Source: Pseudomonadota bacterium
GTDB lineage: Bacteria; Desulfobacterota; Desulfarculia; Desulfarculales; Desulfarculaceae
Length of the DNA: 64,000 nucleotides
Assembly (NCBI GenBank): GCA_018902755.1
Contig: JAHIQI010000036.1
Coordinates: 1-64,000, forward strand
Reading direction: 5' to 3'
Shown here: positions 8,566-16,066 of the stretch, piece after piece
How the letters are laid out: each line of letters begins with the position of its first letter
Numbering within the stretch: position 1 is the first letter of the stretch
The notes under the pieces: model-generated
The model's database searches: none
Told to the model about the DNA's origin: nothing
Seen by the model: only the letters and a program-made list of their open reading frames with translations
Program-made: the position numbers and the translations under genes

Positions 8566-8637
8566 CACATCTAATTCGTATAGTTCGACATATTTGTTTA
8601 ACTGCGACCTACCCTAGATGAGTATCGAGATTTACGC

Positions 8638-8672
8638 CAAAGGGCGGGGCTAATCCCCCGCCCTTTTGTGTT
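8638..8672 (+). terminator. GC-rich hairpin terminator at the right edge of the AT-rich island
   Basis: AAAGGGCGGGG and CCCCGCCCTTTT arms close on a short loop and end in TTTTGTGTTT. No rightward gene ends nearby; the closest is the radical SAM gene 1.1 kb upstream, so the island may have separated that gene from its terminator. Confidence 0.65.
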
Positions 8673-8760
8673 TAGTGGCAAAATCGCCGCTTGCCAGGCT
8701 GTGAGATACTGCAATACCATCCCTTAAACTCGGATGGCCACGCAATAATCGCAAGGCGCA

Positions 8761-9792
8761 ATGCCGCCCAACCTATCCCTCCAGCACGGAGTCCAGCGCA
8801 TGCAGTGCTGCCCAGCGTTTTTTAGAGGCCGCCGTTTCAATCTCGCAGCGGCCTGCCTGAGCGTGGCTCTGCTCCTGAGCACAGCCTCGTCCGCGATGGC
8901 CGTGCCGCCGGGAGAGATATCCTGGACCTCCCTGGTGGCCGCCGCCTACCGGGCCCTGGGCGCCAAGGACCCGGACCCGGGCACCCGCAACCCGGACTAT
9001 CTGGCCGGGCGCCTGCTGGACAAGGATTTTCTGGATAAACTGCTCCGCCTGCCCGAGGACTACCAGGCGGCCCTGGCCAAGTATCGCCAGCGCGGCAGCA
9101 GCACCTTCTACTACATGACCGCCCGCACCAAGTACATAGACCAGGTTTTGATCCAAGAGGCCATGGCCGGGGCGGAGCAAGTGGTCATCCTGGGGGCGGG
9201 GCTGGACAGCCGGGCCTACCGCTTTCAACTGCAATTTCCCCAGGTGCGCTTTTTCGAAGTGGACCTGCCCGCCACCCAGGCCAACAAAAAGCAGCGGGTA
9301 AAGGCGGCCCTGGGTGGCCTGCCGGTGGGCGTGGCCTATGTGGCGGTGGATTTCGACAAGGACGACCTGGGCCAAATGTTGGCCAAGGCCGGCTACCGCA
9401 ACGACCGGCGCACCCTTTTCATCTGGGAAGCGGTCAGCTATTACCTGCAAGAGGCCGGGGTGCGCGCCACCCTGGATTTCGTTGCCAAGCAGGCCAAACC
9501 CGGCAGCAGCCTGGTGTTCGACTACCTCACCCAGGAAGCCCTGGACCGGATCAAATCAGGCCAAAGCGGGCAGCGAGGCTCCGCGGCCCGCGCCCGGCAC
9601 GGCGAACCCTTCACCTTCGGCATAAAGCGCGGGCACGTTCGCGACTTTCTGGCCAAGTCCGGTCTGGTGCTTGTCGAGGAGTTGCAGGCGCGGGACATGG
9701 TGGGCCGTTTTCTCATAAGCAGCACGGGCCAGGTTTTAGGGCTGCCTTCCAAAAGCATACACTTGGTTCTGGTGGAGATACCTTCGCATTGA
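8761..9792 (+). CDS. SAM-dependent methyltransferase (TIGR00027/PF04072 type) with a signal-peptide-like N-terminus
   Basis: The 343-residue protein matches the family related to leucine carboxyl methyltransferases: STFYYMTARTKYIDQVL, then the SAM-binding VVILGAGLDSRAYRF, then FFEVDLPATQANKKQRV, and later LFIWEAVSYYL. These enzymes methylate carboxyl groups of small molecules or polyketide precursors. Oddly, residues 15-48 look like a signal peptide (RRFNLAAACLSVALLLS, then ASSAMA before VPPG), although SAM is a cytoplasmic cofactor. The start could also be the ATG at 8800, which has GGAG eight bases upstream and still keeps this segment. It stands alone between the hairpin and the convergent DUF2939 group. 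Confidence 0.85.
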   Translation: MPPNLSLQHGVQRMQCCPAFFRGRRFNLAAACLSVALLLSTASSAMAVPPGEISWTSLVAAAYRALGAKDPDPGTRNPDYLAGRLLDKDFLDKLLRLPEDYQAALAKYRQRGSSTFYYMTARTKYIDQVLIQEAMAGAEQVVILGAGLDSRAYRFQLQFPQVRFFEVDLPATQANKKQRVKAALGGLPVGVAYVAVDFDKDDLGQMLAKAGYRNDRRTLFIWEAVSYYLQEAGVRATLDFVAKQAKPGSSLVFDYLTQEALDRIKSGQSGQRGSAARARHGEPFTFGIKRGHVRDFLAKSGLVLVEELQARDMVGRFLISSTGQVLGLPSKSIHLVLVEIPSH

Positions 9793-9830
9793 CCCTTAGG
9801 CCATTCAGGACGCCGTAGCGCCCGCAAATT

Positions 9831-10466
9831 TTACTGGGCTGGTGGTTGAGTCGCGGGGCCTTCCGGCGGCGCGGGGGCGCTCTGGGTCTGCTCCGGCTGG
9901 GGCGCGGGCTTCTGGTCCACCTTCACCCCGTAGCGCTCTTCCAGGTACTTTTTGGCCAGGCGCTTGAGGTCGTTGGAGTCGATGTCCACCACCTGCCAGG
10001 GGCCGTTCTTGCGCTTTTCCATGCCCAGGCGCAGGCGCTGGCCCTTGGAGGGGTCGGAAAGCACCACCAGGGCGTAGTTGCCGTTGCGGGTCACGTTGGC
10101 CGCGAAAACCAGAGTCCAGGACGAGGGCAGGTTCTCCCGCTCCGGGTCGTTGATGGCCTTGACCACCTGCCCGGCCAGCTGGTCGCTAAGGGGGGCCATG
10201 AAGGCGCCCACCAGGCCGCGCACCAGGCTGCGGGTGTCGTCGTCCCGCCGGCCCTTGGGGGCCACCATGTCCACGATGGTTTCCTTCTGCCCGCCTAGTA
10301 TGCGCTCAATGTCCACGTAGGCCAGGAAGACCCGAGGCTCACGGTCGTGGATGGATTTGCCGATCTGATACAAGGCCCAGCGGGGACCACTCAAGAAGCT
10401 GTGGGTGGCGTAGAACGCCCCGGAAGCCAGGAAGGCCAATATGACCCACAACCACCAGCGGCGCAT
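9831..10466 (-). CDS. DUF2939-like membrane-anchored protein
   Basis: The 211-residue product starts with an uncleaved-looking signal anchor (RRWWLWVILAFLASGAFYA). The segment GPRWALYQIGKSIHDREP followed by a 'YVDIERIL' stretch resembles DUF2939, in which a 'P-x-x-A-L-x-x-I' helix precedes 'VDxxxLR'. A mixed alpha/beta domain continues to about residue 180, and the tail is Pro/Gln-rich. It is probably attached to the outer face of the inner membrane. It follows the 76-residue gene by three bases, so the two are one unit. Function is unknown. Confidence 0.65.
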   Translation of the reverse strand: MRRWWLWVILAFLASGAFYATHSFLSGPRWALYQIGKSIHDREPRVFLAYVDIERILGGQKETIVDMVAPKGRRDDDTRSLVRGLVGAFMAPLSDQLAGQVVKAINDPERENLPSSWTLVFAANVTRNGNYALVVLSDPSKGQRLRLGMEKRKNGPWQVVDIDSNDLKRLAKKYLEERYGVKVDQKPAPQPEQTQSAPAPPEGPATQPPAQ

Positions 10467-10469
10467 GAG

Positions 10470-10700
10470 CTAGTCCCGGTCCAAACTGGAGGAGGAATCG
10501 GACGGTGGGGCGGCCATGCCGTCCTTGGCGAAGAGCACCTCGCCCACCACCTTGTCCGCCGCGTCGGCCGCGTCCAGGAGCATCTCGACCTTCTCGATCA
10601 TCTCCAGGCGCAACTCCTCACCCGCGTTGTTGAAGGCGTCGGCCCAGGCCCCGGATTCCAGGAACTCCTTGTACCACGCCAGATCGTCAGTCTTAAGCAT
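10470..10700 (-). CDS. Small acidic protein of unknown function
   Basis: The 76-residue product is helical in its first 55 residues (DLAWYKEFLESGAWADAF, then EMIEKVEMLLDAADAAD) with a Ser/Asp-rich end. No family was recognised. No clear ribosome site precedes the ATG. Position three bases before the DUF2939 gene and GC3-rich codons support it as real. Confidence 0.55.
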   Translation of the reverse strand: MLKTDDLAWYKEFLESGAWADAFNNAGEELRLEMIEKVEMLLDAADAADKVVGEVLFAKDGMAAPPSDSSSSLDRD

Positions 10701-10748
10701 GCAGCGAGTATAGGGCGGGAAATCGGGGGTGTCAACGGAACCGGCTCC

Positions 10749-11555
10749 TTAAGCCGCCTCCACCCTCACCTCCAGGCCCCGCTCATTGCCGGGCTTCAGG
10801 CCCAGGCGTTCCAAAAAGCTGCCCTGGTTCACGGCCAGTTCCAGGCGTCCCTGGGAGTTGAACAGGGCCAGGAGTTGTTCGGGTTTGTTCTGGCCGTAGG
10901 TTGTGGAGATGCCCTCCACCGCCCCCCCGGCCATGCTGACTATGGCCGTTTGGCCGCCCAGAAACTCCTCCACCTCGGGGCGCGAGAGATTGGTCATCAG
11001 GTTGCCGAAGCGATCGGCCATGAGCACCTGGCCCACCAGGGCCTCGCCGACCCGCCGGGGCCGGGGCCAGTCCAGGCGCACCGGGTCGCTCACCAGGGGG
11101 CCCAGGCTGGCCGGGTCGCGGCCCGCGGCCAATGCCGCCGCCGCCGGGGCGAAAATGTCCCGGCCGTGGAAGGTGGCCGACAGGGGCTCGCGGAACAGGG
11201 ACTCGTCGCTGATCTCATAGGCCCTGGCCTGGGGATCGGCCAGAAGCACCGGGGTGAAGATGCCGTTGTCCGGCCCCACCCAGCGGCCGCCAGCCCCGTC
11301 CACCACCAGGGGCCGCCGCCCGGTGCCCACGCCCGGGTCCACCACGGCCAGATGCACCGTGCCCTGAGGGAACACCCCGATCGCCTGCTCCAATACCAGG
11401 GCCCCGGCCAGGACATCCTGGGGAGCCAGGCCGTGCTCCAGATCAACCAGGTAGGCCTTGGGGCAAAGGCCCAGGATTACCCCTTTCATGAGCCCCACGT
11501 AGGGGCCGTGGCCGAAATCGCTGGTCAGGGTGATGATGATGTTTGACTGATCCAT
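10749..11555 (-). CDS. SAM hydroxide adenosyltransferase (DUF62 / SAM hydrolase)
   Basis: The 268-residue protein is full length for the family. It begins IIITLTSDFGHGPYVGLMKG, the DUF62 signature. It also has VVDPGVGTGRRPL, a WVGPDNGIF stretch and ATFHGRDIFAPAAA in the catalytic domain, and a C-terminal beta-barrel containing VLMADRFGNLMTNL. Family members split S-adenosylmethionine into adenosine and methionine using hydroxide. The conserved Asp and Arg-Asp-His residues (in TSDFG and FHGRD) are present. The ATG lies two bases after the ancestral stop of the sirtuin reading frame, so the two were once tightly coupled in one operon. Confidence 0.9.
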   Translation of the reverse strand: MDQSNIIITLTSDFGHGPYVGLMKGVILGLCPKAYLVDLEHGLAPQDVLAGALVLEQAIGVFPQGTVHLAVVDPGVGTGRRPLVVDGAGGRWVGPDNGIFTPVLLADPQARAYEISDESLFREPLSATFHGRDIFAPAAAALAAGRDPASLGPLVSDPVRLDWPRPRRVGEALVGQVLMADRFGNLMTNLSRPEVEEFLGGQTAIVSMAGGAVEGISTTYGQNKPEQLLALFNSQGRLELAVNQGSFLERLGLKPGNERGLEVRVEAA

Positions 11556-11557
11556 GA

Positions 11558-11647
11558 CTATTCCACCAATTGGGGCAGTATCTCGCCCGCCTTGCCCATG
11601 AGCGATAGGTCCACCTCCCGGCTGTTGGGGGTGGGCTCCAGGTTCAC
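11558..11647 (-). pseudogene. Detached C-terminal coding remnant of the sirtuin
   Basis: The 29 codons after the sirtuin's TAA stay open in the same frame and encode a normal family C-terminus (VNLEPTPNSREVDLSL, then MGKAGEILPQL) ending in TAG two bases before the next gene. With Glu in place of the stop, the sequence would read FVVEVNLEPTPN, which is family-like. One base (GAA to TAA) explains the break. Confidence 0.8.
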
Positions 11648-12283
11648 TTAGACCACAAAGGCCCCGGCCTGCTTGGCCACCGAGGCCAGCCCGGCGGCGG
11701 GCTGCACCACCGCGCTGGTGCCCACCACCAGCATCACCCGGCACTGGGCCGCCGCCTGCCAAGCCGCCTCCAGGACGCCGCTGTCCAGGGACTCGCCGAA
11801 CCACACCACATGGGGCCGCAGCAAGCCGCCGCAGTCGCGGCAGGCCGGGCGCGAGGGCAGGTCCAGGTCCCGCTCCTCGTACAGGGCCCCGCAGGAGGTG
11901 CAGCGCACCATCCACAGGTTGCCGTGCACCTCCAAAAGATTGCGGCTCCCGGCCAGGCGGTGCAGGCCGTCCACGTTCTGGGTGATCAGGGTGAAGCGCC
12001 CCGCCCTTGCCTCCAGATCCACCAGGGCGCGATGGGCCGGGTTGGGGGCGCATTTGGCGATGAGCCCCCGCCGCCAATGGTACCAGCGCCATACCAGCTC
12101 CGGGTCGCGGGCAAAGGCCTGGGGCGTGGCCAGGTCCTCGGGCCGATATTTTTCCCAAAGGCCGTCCGCCCCGCGAAAGGTGGGCACTCCCGATTCGGCG
12201 GAGATGCCCGCCCCGGTGAGCACCGCCACCCTATCAGCCTGGGCCAGGTGCTGGGCCGCTATTTGTAATGGAGTGAGATCCAT
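11648..12283 (-). CDS. cobB: NAD-dependent protein deacylase (sirtuin), truncated by an in-frame stop
   Basis: The reading frame gives 211 residues instead of about 240. The Rossmann part is intact: LTGAGISAESGVPTFRG binds NAD, TQNVDGLH is the ribose/nicotinamide pocket, and the catalytic His is in LEVHGNLW. Four zinc Cys are present (CTSCG and CRDCG), and GTSAVVQPA is conserved. The frame then ends at a TAA exactly where the NAD-contacting 'Glu-Val-Asn' segment should be, and the missing end is still encoded downstream. Sirtuins remove acyl groups from lysines. The truncated form lacks part of the adenine-ribose site and is probably impaired or inactive, unless the stop is read through or is a sequencing error. 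The gene starts the unit leading to the SAM hydrolase. Confidence 0.85.
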   Translation of the reverse strand: MDLTPLQIAAQHLAQADRVAVLTGAGISAESGVPTFRGADGLWEKYRPEDLATPQAFARDPELVWRWYHWRRGLIAKCAPNPAHRALVDLEARAGRFTLITQNVDGLHRLAGSRNLLEVHGNLWMVRCTSCGALYEERDLDLPSRPACRDCGGLLRPHVVWFGESLDSGVLEAAWQAAAQCRVMLVVGTSAVVQPAAGLASVAKQAGAFVV

Positions 12284-12344
12284 GCTTATCTCCCTGGCCC
12301 AAAATAGGCGGCTTGGCCGGGAGTGTCAATCTCCGGGCATGACA

Positions 12345-12373
12345 AGGGCGCCCTCCCGGAAGGGGGGCGCCCA
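12345..12373 (-). terminator. Hairpin between the FmdB-like gene and the sirtuin
   Basis: GGGCGCCC arms flank a short loop in the 117-base gap. On the minus strand the tail is TTGTC, so the T-run is weak; attenuation or partial termination after the FmdB-like gene is likely. Confidence 0.5.
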
Positions 12374-12400
12374 AATTGTCGATAGGACTAAGGGACCTGG

Positions 12401-12724
12401 CTAGCTTTTGTCGGCCTTTTTGGCCTTGGGCTTTGTCTCCTTTTTGGTGGCGGTATCGGTCTTGGGCGCGCTGGTGGCGGCCGGGGTCTCGCTGGCCGGG
12501 CTTTCGCCGGCCGGGCTTTCGCTGGGCGCCGCCACGGAGGAGTTCTTGCCCTTGTAATCGGTGACGTACCAGCCGCCGCCCTTGAGTTGGAACGAATTCA
12601 AGCTCATGATCTTCTTGAGCTTACCGCCGCAATGGGGGCATTTCTTAAGGGGCGCGTCGCTGACCTTTTGCAAGGCTTCGCAAACCTGGTTGCATTTACA
12701 GCATTCGTACTCATAAACCGGCAT
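12401..12724 (-). CDS. FmdB-type zinc-ribbon protein with Lys/Ala-rich tail
   Basis: The ATG at 12724 has AGGAG seven bases upstream; the TTG two codons before it does not. The first 45 residues are the FmdB/CxxC zinc ribbon: MPVYEYECCKC, then the second knuckle CPHCGG. The middle (SFQLKGGGWYVTDYKGK) is the usual family extension. From about residue 60 it is a disordered Pro/Ser/Ala tail, ending in a Lys-rich stretch. The family was named for a formamide- and amide-regulating gene, but most members have no proven role. In this neighbourhood it follows the HEXXH gene by 30 bases. Confidence 0.85.
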   Translation of the reverse strand: MPVYEYECCKCNQVCEALQKVSDAPLKKCPHCGGKLKKIMSLNSFQLKGGGWYVTDYKGKNSSVAAPSESPAGESPASETPAATSAPKTDTATKKETKPKAKKADKS

Positions 12725-12754
12725 GGCCAAACTCCTCTGACTTATCTTGCCGTT

Positions 12755-13288
12755 CTAGCAGTGACCCTCTGGGCTAAGGGTGGCTGCAAAATTCTCGTAA
12801 CTGTCGAGCACCTGCTCCAGATGGGGCAGCCGCACTTTCTTGAGCACCTCGGCGCTCAGGCGGTGCACCTTGGCCTCCTCGGCCTGGCGGCGCTCCTGGT
12901 CCAACTCGAAAAGCTGCACAAAGGTGGCGAAGCGGACCACGTGAACCAACTCATGCACCATCACGTAGGTCAGCATGGGCAGAAACAACTCCGACGCCTT
13001 TTCCCTGTGCATGGCCTCCAGGAAGTTGTGATCCTGGAAGCAGATGCGCCAGAAATCCCGGCCTCTCAACCGGCGGGCGTCAGCCTTGCGCAGCCTGAGC
13101 ACCTGGGCCAGTGCTTCGGGGGTCACCTCGGCCGGTTCAAGCTCGGCCAGGGTGCGCACCTCAAAGGGATGCCGGCACCAAAAACCCTCGGACAAGCGAA
13201 AGTAGTCGCTTACACTGTCCTCGGCCACGTTGAGTCCCTCGGCCAACAGCCTGAGTTCCTCATGGCTAAATACGGCTTGGGGGTGCAC
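12755..13288 (-). CDS. HEXXH-motif protein, putative zinc metalloprotease
   Basis: The 177-residue product contains YVMVHELVHVVRFATF (about residues 108-123), a HEXXH zinc motif in a predicted helix; the nearby Glu pair in RRQAEEAKVHRL may give the third ligand. The N-terminal half is helical with no other hallmark. There is no signal peptide, so it would act in the cytoplasm. The start is GTG, five bases after AGGAGG. It heads the leftward group that continues with the FmdB-like gene. The family was not recognised; peptidase activity is an inference from the motif only. Confidence 0.65.
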   Translation of the reverse strand: MHPQAVFSHEELRLLAEGLNVAEDSVSDYFRLSEGFWCRHPFEVRTLAELEPAEVTPEALAQVLRLRKADARRLRGRDFWRICFQDHNFLEAMHREKASELFLPMLTYVMVHELVHVVRFATFVQLFELDQERRQAEEAKVHRLSAEVLKKVRLPHLEQVLDSYENFAATLSPEGHC

Positions 13289-13382
13289 TAGCGCCTCCTG
13301 TGCTCACCGTCATGAATATAATCACGCCCCCCTGAGCGCGCAAGTCACTTTTTGTTTATTTTTTACAGAGCTTTGCCAGGCA

Positions 13383-13411
13383 TTGACAATCCCTGGCCTC
13401 GCGGGGACAAT
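13383..13411 (+). promoter_or_regulatory. Sigma-70-type promoter of the LamG gene
   Basis: TTGACA (13383-13388), a 17-base spacer, then GACAAT (13406-13411). The predicted transcript begins about 35 bases before the ATG at 13455. Confidence 0.55.
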
Positions 13412-13454
13412 GAAAACAATATTGCCATTTTCCGCGCCTCTATCGGATTAAATA

Positions 13455-16061
13455 ATGCGAACTAGGCTACTGTTTTCCTTGCTGATACTCGGCTGTTGCC
13501 TGGGTTGGCCCCATCTCGCCGCCGCCCAAACCACCCCTCCCCTGCTGCCCGGCATCTACCAGCCGACCGACGCCTCGGCCTCGGCCCTGGTGGCCCCCCA
13601 GCCGGACGGCTCGCTTTTGCTGCGCCTGTGGCAGGGCAGCCAGGCCACCCACGAAGGCGGCTTCGCCTATCTGGGCCGCCTGGTGGCCAGCCCCGGCGGC
13701 AAACACCTGACCGGGGTGTGGCAGTCCCTGCCCGGCTCCTGTTGTCCGGGCCGGGGACGCCAGGAAATAGAAGTGCTGGGTCCGGAGGCCTTCCGCTTCG
13801 CCCTGTTCGCGCCCACCCTGGACCGCTCGGCCTGGCCCGGCGACTCCCGCATGGTCTTTCGCCGGGTGGCGGGCCTGCCTCCCTCGGAGCCGGCGGACCG
13901 CCTGGCCGGTGGATGGCGCCTGACCTACTGGTATACCAATCTACTGCCCAACGGAGCCCCCAGCGACCTGGAACAGGGCAAGCTGGAGCTGCTCGCCCAG
14001 GGCGATTCCCTCGTTGGCCTTTGGGATGGCATGCCCGGTGAGGTGAACCTCACGCCCACTCCTGGCGGGGCCATGCTGGCCTACAGCGACCCCGCGGGGG
14101 GCTTCGAGCTGACCGCCACCTTGGTCGAGGAGGCCTCGGGCCTGAGCCTGGCGGGCGCCTTCAACTCCACCCTGGGCCAGGGCCAGCTCAACCTGACCCG
14201 CCAGGGCCTGCCCGCCTCCCCTCCCGGCCCCCAGGTCAGCCAGGAAGGCAACCTCAGCGGGGTGTGGGTGGACACCCGCACGGGAAGCGACTTTTTCAAG
14301 ATTTCCGGGTCGGACAAGGGCTTCTCCTTTGTGGCCTACGGCGGCTCCCTGGAGCGCCCCCGCTATTTGTCCAAGGGCCACGCCACTCCCGCCGGGCCTG
14401 AGCGCCTTCAGGGCCAGGCCCAGGACCAGCCCGGCCAGTGCTGCGGCAACCAGGGCAGCTTCGCCTTCCGCCGCCTGGAGCCGAGCCGCCTGGAAGTCAC
14501 CTCCTACTGGTGGCCCCAGGGCCAGGAGCGGCCGCCCCACCTAAAGCCTGAAACCTTCCTGCTGGAGCGCACCGCCAAGCAGGCCGACACCGCGGCGGCC
14601 ACCCCTGCGGGCCTGCCCCAGATCATCTCCGCCCGCAGCGAGCTTCCCGGCGGCCCCACCGGAGCGGTGGAGGTCGGCTTCAATCCCGGCCAGGCCACCG
14701 GCCAGCCCAGGGCCCTGTTCTCCCAGGGAGGCTACGGCCGCCGCCTGGAGCTCTACCTGGACGCGGAAAACCACCTCTGCGCCCTCATGGACACCAGCCA
14801 GGGCTCCTTGGCCCTGTGCTCCAACTCCACCGTGGCCGCTGGCAGCGAGCACACCGCCTGGCTGGTCTGGGAGACGGGCGGCCACGCCCGCTTGTACCTG
14901 GACGGCAGCGAAGTGGCCGCCGCGGCCATGCCCGAGCCTTGGACCGCCTCCAGCGCCCCCTATATGGTGGGAGGCAGCCGCTGGCCCGGCAGGACCTACC
15001 AGGGAGCCATCAACGAGGTGCGCCTGTGGCCCCAGGCCGAGGACCCCTTGGCCCCCACCCCGCCGGGCCTGACCATAACCCCCGGCGCGGCCCAACCGGC
15101 CGCCGAGCCGGCCGCCCGGCCCCAGGCCCCGGCCGTCCACGCCCTGCTGCGCCTGTGGCATCCGGGTCTTCTGCGCCACGCCTACGCCGTGGACGCCCAG
15201 GGGGTCAGCTCCTGGGAGGCCCAGGGCTATCGCCTGGAAGGCCCCATCGCCCGCCTGTGGGCCAAGCCGGTCACCGGTAGCCGCCCCTTGTGGGGCTACG
15301 TGCACGACCAGGGCGGATACTTCCTGATCAGCGAAAGCAGCACCCCTCCGGCCGGATGTCGCCCTCTGGGCCTCATGGGCTACGCGCCTGAAAGCAGCGG
15401 GCCGGGCCGGGTGGAGCTGTGGGGCCTGGAGGCCCAGTTCCCCGAGCCCCTGCGCGGGGGCACCACCCTGGACCGCCTGTACACCACCAATCCCAAGACC
15501 CTGGACCGGGCCCGCCAGGACGGCTACACCAATCCCAGCCGCCTGGCCTACGCCCTGCCCGCCAAGGGAGCCCGCTACACCCCGCCGTTGCTCTACGACT
15601 GGTCCGGTTCCTGGCGGGGCGACGGCTGGGGCCGCTTCTTCCTGGCGCGCCGAGGGGACGAGCTTTTAATGTTCTGGTATTACGCCAACCTTCAGGGGCC
15701 CAAGTTCTACGGCCGCTATCGCCTGAGCCCGGATGGCAAGACCGCCGAGGGCGTGGCCGTGGGCCAGCCCGGCCCCAAGGCCCGCTACTACCGCCACAAG
15801 CTGGTATTCGCGGCCGACGCCAAGGCGGGCCCCCGGATAAAGCTGACCGCCTGGCGCCTGGCCGCTCCCCTGGACGACGGCCGCCTGGTGGTGTTCAAGC
15901 AGGCGCGGCCCACGGTGAGCGAACTAATCAAGTCCGGCCAGCACACGCCGGAACAGGAGCAAAGCATTTTGGATAACATGACCGGCTCGCCTACTCCCGA
16001 GGAGCAGTACCGTCAGGCGCTGCGACAGGCCCAGGACACGGGCCGCCTGCTGGAGAGGTGA
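13455..16061 (+). CDS. Large secreted protein with repeated calycin-like modules, LamG and DUF5648-like domains
   Basis: The 868-residue protein has a Sec signal peptide (LLFSLLILGCCLGWPHLAAA). Residues about 28-370 contain several modules rich in Trp and Gly; two of them share a 'PG-x-C-C-x-x-x-G' element (LPGSCCPGRG and QPGQCCGNQG), and another repeats 'LVGLWDG'. About 385-530 is a LamG-like concanavalin fold (GGHARLYLDGSEV, then YQGAINEVRLW). About 560-700 resembles DUF5648, with HALLRLWHPGLLRHAYAVD and LYTTNPKTLDRARQDGY. A last module begins at YDWSGSWRGDGWGRF, and the protein ends in a charged helix. It is probably periplasmic or exported and may bind carbohydrate or surface ligands; this is inference from the folds. 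The next gene starts five bases after its stop. Confidence 0.75.
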   Translation: MRTRLLFSLLILGCCLGWPHLAAAQTTPPLLPGIYQPTDASASALVAPQPDGSLLLRLWQGSQATHEGGFAYLGRLVASPGGKHLTGVWQSLPGSCCPGRGRQEIEVLGPEAFRFALFAPTLDRSAWPGDSRMVFRRVAGLPPSEPADRLAGGWRLTYWYTNLLPNGAPSDLEQGKLELLAQGDSLVGLWDGMPGEVNLTPTPGGAMLAYSDPAGGFELTATLVEEASGLSLAGAFNSTLGQGQLNLTRQGLPASPPGPQVSQEGNLSGVWVDTRTGSDFFKISGSDKGFSFVAYGGSLERPRYLSKGHATPAGPERLQGQAQDQPGQCCGNQGSFAFRRLEPSRLEVTSYWWPQGQERPPHLKPETFLLERTAKQADTAAATPAGLPQIISARSELPGGPTGAVEVGFNPGQATGQPRALFSQGGYGRRLELYLDAENHLCALMDTSQGSLALCSNSTVAAGSEHTAWLVWETGGHARLYLDGSEVAAAAMPEPWTASSAPYMVGGSRWPGRTYQGAINEVRLWPQAEDPLAPTPPGLTITPGAAQPAAEPAARPQAPAVHALLRLWHPGLLRHAYAVDAQGVSSWEAQGYRLEGPIARLWAKPVTGSRPLWGYVHDQGGYFLISESSTPPAGCRPLGLMGYAPESSGPGRVELWGLEAQFPEPLRGGTTLDRLYTTNPKTLDRARQDGYTNPSRLAYALPAKGARYTPPLLYDWSGSWRGDGWGRFFLARRGDELLMFWYYANLQGPKFYGRYRLSPDGKTAEGVAVGQPGPKARYYRHKLVFAADAKAGPRIKLTAWRLAAPLDDGRLVVFKQARPTVSELIKSGQHTPEQEQSILDNMTGSPTPEEQYRQALRQAQDTGRLLER

Positions 16062-16066
16062 GGCGC

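Larger units (their letters stand above)
7528..8637. other. AT-rich island with one protease gene
   Basis: Base composition falls abruptly after the radical SAM stop codon and recovers at about 8640, where a GC-rich hairpin begins. The island holds a single leftward gene and its upstream region. No integrase, transposase, tRNA or clear flanking repeats were found. The composition and codon use (AAA, ATT and TTT frequent) point to recent transfer. Confidence 0.7.
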
